This document shows, piece by piece, positions 1 to 4,418 of a stretch of 5,238 bases of DNA. Every line of letters starts with the position of its first letter. The stretch's first letter is position 1. The stretch lies in NCBI GenBank assembly GCA_041940385.1, contig JBGTSD010000139.1, positions 1 through 5,238 on the forward strand, in the 5' to 3' direction. The translations under genes and the position numbers were made by a program. The notes below the pieces were generated by a model. The model ran no database searches and had not been told where the DNA came from. It saw nothing but the letters and a program-made list of their open reading frames with translations. Source of the stretch: JACVCK01 sp041940385 (GTDB lineage Bacteria > Planctomycetota > Phycisphaerae > Phycisphaerales > UBA1924).

Positions 1-878
1 CGCGGCCCCATGCTCTCGATCTGGCCGCTGAACATCGGCGCGCGGTGCAGATTCGCCCGGATCAGCTCGTGCGCCTCCGCCGTCGTCCGCGTCACGCGGC
101 ACTCGACCTGATCGATCATCGGGAAGCGCGACTCGTCGGTCATGTCGCTGAACGGCGTCGGGCGCTCGTCGCCGATCTGCGGCTCGAGTTCGTCCCAGTC
201 GATCGATGCCCGGCGCAGTCGGGGCGGCGTGCCGGTCTTCAGGCGGCCCAGCTCGAATCCGAGCTCGCGCAGCGCTCCGCTCACCCCCACCGCCGGCGCC
301 TCACCGACGCGCCCGCCGGGTGTCTGCGCCTCGCCGGTGTGCATCAGGCCGCGCATGAACGTGCCCGTGGTCAGCACTACCGCGCGGCAGCGGATCTCGA
401 AGAAACGCGAGGAATCCTCGGTCGGCCGGCCGTGCTCGCTCGGCGCGACGACCACGCCGACGATGCGCCCGCGCTCGACGAGGAATCGCTCGACCGCGCC
501 CGCGATCGTCGTGATCTCCGCGCGCGTCGCGAGCAGGCGCTGGACCTCTTCCGCGTAGGCGTGCTTGTCGCACTGCGCCCGCGGCCCGCGCACCGCGGCG
601 CCGCGCGACGCGTTCAGCACCTTGAAGTTGATCCCCGTCGCGTCCGCCGCGAGCCCCATGAGCCCGCCGAGCGCATCGATCTCGCGCACCATCTGGCCCT
701 TCGCGAGCCCGCCGATCGCGGGATTGCACGACATCGCGCCGGTCTTCGTCGGATCGATCGTGACCAGCGCGGTGCGCGCGCCGAGATTCGCGCACGCCCA
801 CGCGGCCTCGGCGCCGGCGTGTCCGCCGCCGATCACCACAACGTCCAGAGACCGAACATCACCGGGCATGGTCACCAT
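1..878 (-). CDS. mnmG: MnmG (GidA), tRNA uridine-5-carboxymethylaminomethyl modification enzyme, N-terminal part
   Basis: This is the FAD-binding subunit of the MnmE-MnmG complex, which installs (carboxymethyl)aminomethyl groups on the wobble uridine (U34) of certain tRNAs in the cytoplasm. The frame is open from ATG 878 to the left edge, giving 292 complete residues of a family of about 620. Visible landmarks are the Rossmann dinucleotide motif VVVIGGGHAGAEAA (about 13-26), the catalytic-cysteine motif SCNPAIGGLAKGQ (C51, equivalent to E. coli Cys47), LGGLMG (70-75), LNASRGAAVRGPRAQ (88-102), VVLTTGTFMRG (167-177) and the family signature GRLKTGTPPR (211-220). The sequence ends in ESMGP followed by a partial Arg codon. 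In E. coli that point is immediately before the Tyr-Cys277 of the second active-site cysteine, so that residue is not visible. ATG 869 and GTG 875 are alternative starts; none has a clear Shine-Dalgarno. It diverges from the small lipoprotein gene. Family assignment is very secure; only the exact start is uncertain. Confidence 0.97.
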   Translation of the reverse strand, partial: MVTMPGDVRSLDVVVIGGGHAGAEAAWACANLGARTALVTIDPTKTGAMSCNPAIGGLAKGQMVREIDALGGLMGLAADATGINFKVLNASRGAAVRGPRAQCDKHAYAEEVQRLLATRAEITTIAGAVERFLVERGRIVGVVVAPSEHGRPTEDSSRFFEIRCRAVVLTTGTFMRGLMHTGEAQTPGGRVGEAPAVGVSGALRELGFELGRLKTGTPPRLRRASIDWDELEPQIGDERPTPFSDMTDESRFPMIDQVECRVTRTTAEAHELIRANLHRAPMFSGQIESMGP

Positions 879-1075
879 CGTAGGAGCGCGTGATTTGCGC
901 AACCGGTCCAGAGCAACGGGCCAAGGTCCGAAGAACATCGGGATTTGAAGTCCCTCCCCTCGGCTCGCCGACGATAACCCGGTCGGGACGGACCTCGTCG
1001 TTCGCACCGGATCGGGCATGGAGGCCCGTGGACAGGAACCAGGCGGAGCCACGTTCGCCACGGAAAGGCGTGAAC
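879..1075. other. Divergent intergenic region between mnmG and a small lipoprotein gene
   Basis: This 197-base spacer must carry the promoters of mnmG (minus) and of the rightward gene, but I find no convincing -35/-10 pair on either strand. Two small symmetries stand out. TTGCGCAA (895-902) is a perfect 8-base palindrome 17 bases upstream of the mnmG ATG. GGGA-TTTGAAG-TCCC (940-954) is a 4-bp stem with a 7-base loop that looks like a tRNA anticodon arm. No T-arm or matching acceptor stem accompanies it, so no tRNA is called. Open frames crossing the spacer show no recognisable protein. Confidence 0.5.
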
Positions 1076-1300
1076 GTGCGACATCGAACCGCGATCCTGA
1101 AACTCGGCGCCACGGTCGCCATCGGCGCGTTCGCCGCGCTCGGCGGTTGCCAGGTGCAGCCGCACGGCTCCCGCGCCGCCTTGCGGGCGAACGTCATCGA
1201 GCCCGATCCCGGCGATCGAACGTCGCTGTCGACGGCCCTCGCCCGGACCGACCTGATCGGCCCGGCGCCCGCGCCCGTCGCCAGCGCCCCGCGCCGCTGA
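1076..1300 (+). CDS. Small predicted lipoprotein of unknown function
   Basis: A 74-residue product that I do not recognise as a family. It has a short basic N-terminus (RHR, Lys9), a hydrophobic stretch LGATVAIGAFA (about 10-20) and a lipobox-like ALGGC ending at Cys25. This suggests lipidation and export, although Gly at -2 is a weaker lipobox residue. The mature part is only about 50 residues, polar in the middle and Ala/Pro-rich at the end (GPAPAPVASAPRR), so it is probably a short anchored or disordered peptide. The start is GTG 1076 because GGAAAGG (1062-1068) lies 7 bases upstream; GTG 1070 is also in frame but sits too close to that site. It is 74 bases upstream of kynA on the same strand and could share its transcript. 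Without homologues its reality rests on the signal peptide and ribosome-binding site, so confidence is moderate. Confidence 0.55.
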   Translation: MRHRTAILKLGATVAIGAFAALGGCQVQPHGSRAALRANVIEPDPGDRTSLSTALARTDLIGPAPAPVASAPRR

Positions 1301-1347
1301 TTTCAGCATCTCGCCCGCCCTCTCCGGCGCCCGCGCCGACGCGGTAC

Positions 1348-1366
1348 CCTTCTCCATTCGAAGGAG
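1348..1366 (+). promoter_or_regulatory. kynA ribosome-binding site in a small hairpin
   Basis: AAGGAG (1361-1366) is a near-ideal Shine-Dalgarno 8 bases before ATG 1375, and it decides the kynA start against the much longer open frame upstream. CCTTC (1348-1352) can pair with GAAGG (1360-1364) around a 7-base loop, covering most of the Shine-Dalgarno. The stem is only 5 bp, so occlusion would be weak; any regulatory role is inference. Confidence 0.5.
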
Positions 1367-1374
1367 CCGTCGGC

Positions 1375-2214
1375 ATGCGCGAGATGGAGAAGGGGATCCA
1401 CACCGATTTCCAGCGGGCCATGACCTATGGCGACTATCTGTGCCTCGACACGCTGCTGTCGGCGCAGAAGCCGCTCTCGAACCCCGTCCATCACGACGAG
1501 ATGCTGTTCATCATCCAGCATCACGTCTCGGAGCTGTGGATGAAGCTCGTGATCCACGAGCTGACCGCCGCGGTCGAGGGCGTGAAGCAGGACGACCTCG
1601 AGCCGGTCTTCAAGGTTCTCGCGCGCGTCAAGATCATCCAGCAGCAGCTCTTCTCGATGTGGGGCGTGCTCGAGACGATGACGCCCTCCGAATATGTGCA
1701 GTTCCGCGACGTGCTCGGGCGCGCCTCGGGATTCCAGTCCATCCAGTACCGCAAGATCGAATTCCTTCTCGGCAACAAGGAGCCCGGCGCTGTTGAAGTG
1801 CACCGCTCGCGCCCGGAAGTCTACGAGGACCTCAAGCGGCTGCTGCATACACCGTCGCTGTACGACGAGGTGCTCCGGCACATGGCGCGCCGCGGCCTGC
1901 CGATCCCGCAGAACGCCGTCGAGCGCGACTGGTCCCAGCCCTACGTCTCCAATCCCGGCGTCGTCCGTGCGCTCAAGGAGGTCTACGAGGACACCGAGCG
2001 CTGGTGGGACATCTACGAGATGGCGGAGAAGCTCGTGGACGTCGAGGAGCACTTCCAACTCTGGCGCTTCCGCCACATGAAGACCGTGCACCGCATCATC
2101 GGGCACAAGAAGGGCACCGGCGGATCATCGGGCGTCGCGTTCCTGCGCCAGGCGCTGGATCACGTCTTCTTCCCCGAGCTCTGGGACGTTCGAACGGAGG
2201 TCGAGAAGCGATGA
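1375..2214 (+). CDS. kynA: Tryptophan 2,3-dioxygenase
   Basis: A cytosolic heme enzyme that opens the indole ring of L-tryptophan with O2 to give N-formyl-L-kynurenine, the first step of the kynurenine pathway. The 279-residue protein is near the usual length of bacterial homologues. Residues matching those defined in the Xanthomonas enzyme are all present: Phe45 and His49 in MLFIIQHH (Xc Phe51, His55), Tyr107 and Arg111 in SEYVQFRDVLG (Xc Tyr113, Arg117), the proximal heme ligand His234 in LWRFRHM (Xc His240) and Thr248 in GTGGSSG (Xc Thr254). The signatures SGFQSIQYRKIEFLLGNK (about 118-135) and FFPELWDVRT (about 265-274) complete the fold, so it should be active. ATG 1375 follows AAGGAG. 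The stop overlaps the next gene's start (ATGA, 2211-2214), so it heads a coupled operon. No kynurenine formamidase or kynureninase gene is in the window, so whether the pathway serves degradation or NAD synthesis cannot be told. Confidence 0.97.
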   Translation: MREMEKGIHTDFQRAMTYGDYLCLDTLLSAQKPLSNPVHHDEMLFIIQHHVSELWMKLVIHELTAAVEGVKQDDLEPVFKVLARVKIIQQQLFSMWGVLETMTPSEYVQFRDVLGRASGFQSIQYRKIEFLLGNKEPGAVEVHRSRPEVYEDLKRLLHTPSLYDEVLRHMARRGLPIPQNAVERDWSQPYVSNPGVVRALKEVYEDTERWWDIYEMAEKLVDVEEHFQLWRFRHMKTVHRIIGHKKGTGGSSGVAFLRQALDHVFFPELWDVRTEVEKR

Positions 2215-2648
2215 AGCTGTTCGCGTTGTGCGTCGTCGGTCTCGCCGCACTGCTCGCCGGCTGCGGCGCGCCGGGCGGGCGGACCGTCTCCTCCCCCACC
2301 GATCTTCGCGGCGAATGGCGCCTGCGCGAGATCGGCGGCCAGCCGATCGATCGGCTCCTGCCCATCCAGGACCGCGTGCCGACGATGGAGGTCGATGCGG
2401 ACGGACGGGTCACCGGGTTCGCCGGCGTGAACCGCTACTCGACCTCGCTGGATCTGGATGCGCTGGAATCCGGACGGTTCGAGATCGGCGAGATCATCTC
2501 GACGAAGATGGCCGGACCGGGCGAGTCGATGGCGGTCGAGGCGCGATTCCTCGACCTGCTCTCGCGCATCGACCGCGTCGGCGTCTCGGGCAATCACCTC
2601 ACGATGTTCGAGGGCGACACCGAGGCGATGAAGATGCGCCGCGAATGA
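2211..2648 (+). CDS. META/HslJ-like domain lipoprotein
   Basis: A 145-residue predicted lipoprotein. A signal peptide with basic Lys2 and hydrophobic core ALCVVGLAALL leads to a good lipobox, LAGC, with Cys18 as the lipidation site. The rest resembles the META domain of HslJ-like envelope proteins. It has an opening strand LRGEWRLREIGGQPI (about 32-46), a central GRVTGFAGVNRYSTSLDL (about 65-82, matching the family's G-x-x-G-C-N-x-Y core), then a STKMAG turn (98-102), a helix with FLDLLSRIDRV (113-123) and a closing NHLTMF strand. The usual Cys of GCN is Val73, and the Cys that often follows the TxxAC turn is also missing, so this is a cysteine-poor variant. Start ATG 2211 overlaps the kynA stop by 4 bases, and its own stop overlaps the next start the same way. 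META-domain functions are poorly defined (stress and novobiocin resistance in E. coli HslJ). Fold call is fair; function is unknown. Confidence 0.72.
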   Translation: MKLFALCVVGLAALLAGCGAPGGRTVSSPTDLRGEWRLREIGGQPIDRLLPIQDRVPTMEVDADGRVTGFAGVNRYSTSLDLDALESGRFEIGEIISTKMAGPGESMAVEARFLDLLSRIDRVGVSGNHLTMFEGDTEAMKMRRE

Positions 2649-2857
2649 CGAAGCGCCGCTCGTTTCGTCTTGTCACCCCGGCATGCCCGGCCTGCGGCGA
2701 GCCGGGTCGCATGGTCCGTACGCCACGCAACTTGCTTTCGCTGCTGATCGCGCTCGCGCAAATCGCCGTGGTGTTCGCAAACTTCTCCACGTCGATCGAA
2801 TGGCGCTGCCGCGCGTGCCACAGGCGCTTCATCGCCGACCCGGGCAGGATCGAGTAG
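2645..2857 (+). CDS. Small two-CxxC (zinc-ribbon-like) protein with a hydrophobic core
   Basis: A 70-residue product of no family I can name. It has a basic N-terminus (TKRRSFR), a first knuckle CPAC (Cys14, Cys17), a hydrophobic stretch of about 18 residues LLSLLIALAQIAVVFANF (30-47), and a second knuckle CRAC-H (Cys55, Cys58, His59) followed by a short charged tail. The Cys spacing resembles a zinc ribbon whose connecting loop has been replaced by a membrane-like segment. ATG 2645 overlaps the stop of the META lipoprotein gene (ATGA, 2645-2648), which supports genuine translation by coupling. There is no separate Shine-Dalgarno of note. It is the last gene of the kynA operon, and its stop lies 3 bases from the stop of the convergent kinase gene. 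That it is a real gene is likely; metal binding and membrane location are inference. Confidence 0.72.
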   Translation: MTKRRSFRLVTPACPACGEPGRMVRTPRNLLSLLIALAQIAVVFANFSTSIEWRCRACHRRFIADPGRIE

Positions 2858-2860
2858 GGG

Positions 2861-3700
2861 CTAGGCCGGCAGCGAGATCGCGAAGTCTGTGCCGCGGCCT
2901 GGTTCGCTGTGGACCTCGAGGGCGCCGCCGTGTTCTTCGATGATCCGTCGCGCCGTGGGGAGCCCGAGGCCGCTGCCGCCGGACTTGGTCGTGAAGTAGG
3001 GCGTGAAGATCTTCTCGAGATGCTCCGCCGTCATGCCCGGCCCGGTGTCGATGACGTGCACGACGCAGGCGCCGCCCTCGTCCCGGACGGCGCGCTCGGT
3101 TCGGATGATGAGTTCCCCGCTCGGCCCGCTCTGCGACCGCCCCGAGGGCGCCATCGCCTGGAGCGCGTTGAGCAGGAGGTTCAGCAGCGCCTGCTTGAAG
3201 TGCGTCGCGTCCAGCGGCGCGACGAGCTCGCCCGGCGCCAGCTCGGTGCGCAGGCGCACGCCCGCGGCCTCGGCCTGGGGCATGAAGAAGTCCGCCATCT
3301 CCTCGACGACGACGTTGACATCCGTCGGGCGCGGCTCGAGGCGCAGCGCGCCGGCGAACTTCAGGAAGTCGCTCAGGATGTCGCGCAGGCGCTCGACCTC
3401 GCGCCGCAGTGCGCCGACGCGCCGGGTCAATCGACCCTTGACGTCGCCGTCCACGGGGAGTTCGTCGACGCCCTCGGCGAGGAGCTGGGCGTTGAGGCCG
3501 ATACTCGAGAGCGGGTTCTTGATCTCGTGCGCCAGACCGCCGGTCATGGCGCCGATCTCGGCCAGGCGGGCCGCGTCGCGCGCCCGGCGCTCCGCGGCCC
3601 TGGCGCGTCGGATCAGCCGGCGGGCCACAATGCGCGACATGAGCGCGCTCGCGGCGGCGCCGACGAGGATTCCGATCGCAAGCCAGGCCGCCCACATCAT
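2861..3700 (-). CDS. NtrB-like sensor histidine kinase with one membrane segment
   Basis: A 279-residue two-component histidine kinase, predicted to autophosphorylate and pass phosphate to a response regulator. An N-terminal hydrophobic helix (about 3-21, WAAWLAIGILVGAAASALM) is followed by an Arg-rich juxtamembrane helix (about 27-45). Next come the H-box GGLAHEIKNPLSSI with phospho-acceptor His58, the N-box HFKQALLNLLLNAL (Asn174, Asn178), G1 box DTGPGM (218-223), F box IFTPYFTTK (231-239) and G2 box GGSGLGL (241-247). The catalytic core is complete. What is missing is any sensory region: there is no PAS, HAMP or periplasmic domain between the membrane helix and the dimerisation helix. It resembles the NtrB/AtoS/ZraS type, which usually pairs with sigma54-activator regulators. 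No response regulator lies in the window, so it appears orphan here. ATG 3697 is an alternative start and no Shine-Dalgarno is evident. A GC hairpin precedes it, downstream of the cold-shock gene. Confidence 0.93.
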   Translation of the reverse strand: MMWAAWLAIGILVGAAASALMSRIVARRLIRRARAAERRARDAARLAEIGAMTGGLAHEIKNPLSSIGLNAQLLAEGVDELPVDGDVKGRLTRRVGALRREVERLRDILSDFLKFAGALRLEPRPTDVNVVVEEMADFFMPQAEAAGVRLRTELAPGELVAPLDATHFKQALLNLLLNALQAMAPSGRSQSGPSGELIIRTERAVRDEGGACVVHVIDTGPGMTAEHLEKIFTPYFTTKSGGSGLGLPTARRIIEEHGGALEVHSEPGRGTDFAISLPA

Positions 3701-3724
3701 CGGGGCAGACGATACCCACCCTCG

Positions 3725-3749
3725 GGCGCGCCCGCCTGTCGGGCGCGCC
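3725..3749 (-). terminator. Perfect 10-bp GC hairpin between cold-shock gene and kinase
   Basis: GGCGCGCCCG (3725-3734) and CGGGCGCGCC (3740-3749) pair perfectly around a 5-base loop, 12 bases after the cold-shock stop and 24 bases before the kinase ATG. No T-run follows on either strand, so it is not a canonical intrinsic terminator. It could be a U-tract-less terminator, an attenuator limiting kinase expression, or a 3'-end stabiliser of the cold-shock mRNA. The structure is certain; the role is not. Confidence 0.5.
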
Positions 3750-3761
3750 GCCTCTTACGCC

Positions 3762-4049
3762 TCACCGCCGCGGCGAGCGCGCGTAGCCGCGCTTCGTGCG
3801 GACCTGCACCTCGGTGTCGGGATGGCGCACGACCCGCGTCGCCTGCCAGCCCTTGTCCGTCAGCACCGCGTCGTAGGTGACGGTGGAACCGTCCTTGAGC
3901 ACCCGGAAACCCTCGCCCTCGATCTTCGTGTAGTGCACGAAAATGTCCTGTCCCTCGGGACCGATGACAAAGCCGAATCCCTTCTTGGGGTCGAACCACT
4001 TGACGATGCCGTCAAGGTTCTCCAGGCGCCTGTCGATGGGCTCGCCCAT
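3762..4049 (-). CDS. Cold-shock-domain RNA-binding protein
   Basis: A 95-residue single-stranded nucleic-acid-binding protein of the CspA family. Such proteins act as cytoplasmic RNA chaperones that melt mRNA structure. The OB fold opens with LDGIVKWFDPKKGFGFV (12-28), containing RNP1-type KGFGFV (23-28), followed by RNP2-type DIFVHY (35-40, Tyr where Phe or Trp is commoner). It continues with IEGEGFRVLKDGSTVTYD (43-60) and the closing GWQATRVV strand (68-75). Compared with the usual 65-70 residues it has about 10 extra residues at the N-terminus and a basic tail of about 20 residues (77-95, with RTKRGYARSPRR at the end) that may add RNA affinity. ATG 4049 is chosen because AGGGAGG (4057-4063 read on the minus strand) lies 7 bases upstream; a TTG at 4100 would add 17 unrelated residues. 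It lies between pnp and a histidine kinase on the same strand and probably has its own promoter and long leader. Confidence 0.95.
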   Translation of the reverse strand: MGEPIDRRLENLDGIVKWFDPKKGFGFVIGPEGQDIFVHYTKIEGEGFRVLKDGSTVTYDAVLTDKGWQATRVVRHPDTEVQVRTKRGYARSPRR

Positions 4050-4277
4050 GCAGTTGCCTCCCTGGCGACGCCGAGAGAACGGATGATGCCGTCCCGTCAA
4101 CGAAGCCCCGTGCGCGCCGCGAACTCCATGCGCCGCCTCACGCTCTCTCCGCCGCGCTCAAACAGATCGCGCCTACGGGCGAGCTCGCGGGGCGGGTTCC
4201 ACAAGAGCCGCGCACGTCGACTGCTCCTGTGGATGCCACGTCCATTTTCCCGCGCGGCCGCCCGAACGCGGGAACAT
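4050..4277 (-). promoter_or_regulatory. Probable long structured 5' leader of the cold-shock gene
   Basis: About 230 bases lie between the candidate promoter and the cold-shock ATG, with no convincing gene. On the minus strand the arms at 4232-4223 and 4208-4199 (CCACAGGAGC and GCTCTTGTGG) form a 10-bp stem with one G-U wobble around a 14-base loop. Read on the plus strand the same position is an A-C mismatch, so the structure favours a minus-strand RNA. A second stem, CCCGCG/CGCGGG (4272-4267 with 4254-4249), would sit at the very 5' end. Long structured leaders are known for E. coli cspA mRNAs, where they respond to temperature. That this one does so is inference. A 10-codon upstream ORF (4129-4097) also fits inside it. 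Confidence 0.45.
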
Positions 4278-4282
4278 GGGTG

Positions 4283-4310
4283 ATTCTATGAAACGCCCAG
4301 AAATCCGCAA
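4283..4310 (-). promoter_or_regulatory. Candidate sigma70-type promoter for the cold-shock gene
   Basis: On the minus strand TTGCGG (4310-4305) and TAGAAT (4288-4283) are separated by 16 bases. The -10 matches TATAAT at 5 of 6 positions and the -35 matches TTGACA only at TTG. Transcription would start near 4277. The local AT content is higher than the surroundings. It is the best promoter-like pair between pnp and the cold-shock gene, but unproven. Confidence 0.45.
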
Positions 4311-4376
4311 TGACATCGCGCACAAGGGCCGATCGTCGCCCCTGCAAAGCCGTTACAGGCCGCAGACTTTGCGCCG

Positions 4377-4409
4377 CCCCCCGCGCCGGTGTCCCTGCGC
4401 GGGGGGTTT
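4377..4409. terminator. Strong GC hairpin downstream of pnp
   Basis: CCCCCCGCGC (4377-4386) and GCGCGGGGGG (4397-4406) form a perfect 10-bp stem with a 10-base loop, 12 bases beyond the pnp stop. On the plus strand it is followed by TTT; on the minus strand, the direction of pnp, the stem is preceded by AAA and followed by CGGCGC with no U-tract. Position says pnp terminator. The short T-run points the other way, so it may act bidirectionally or as a 3' stability hairpin. Confidence 0.65.
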
Positions 4410-4418
4410 CGTCCAATA

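Noticed and set aside
45..893. Long plus-strand open frame opposite mnmG.
   Set aside because: Arg/Ala-rich shadow of a high-GC gene; the minus strand encodes unmistakable MnmG motifs.
880..965. tRNA-like signal: minus strand GGGACTTCAAATCCC resembles a selenocysteine tRNA anticodon arm (TCA anticodon); the plus strand would read as a Ser(UGA) arm.
   Set aside because: No T-loop of the TTCGA type follows, no complementary acceptor stem is present on either strand, and the fifth anticodon-stem pair is A-G. A covariance-model tRNA search would settle it; I expect no hit.
1018..1374. N-terminal extension of the kynA frame back to 1018.
   Set aside because: Dioxygenase homology starts near ATG 1375, which has an ideal AAGGAG; the upstream part is low-complexity and overlaps the small lipoprotein gene.
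4173..4277. Leaderless 34-codon frame beginning at the predicted transcription start (ATG 4277, minus).
   Set aside because: It depends wholly on an unproven start site, and its composition looks like chance translation of hairpin sequence.
4138..4416. Minus-strand open frame of 92 codons between pnp and the cold-shock gene.
   Set aside because: It starts inside the pnp terminator hairpin, has no Shine-Dalgarno and no recognisable motif, and it overlaps the candidate promoter and leader.
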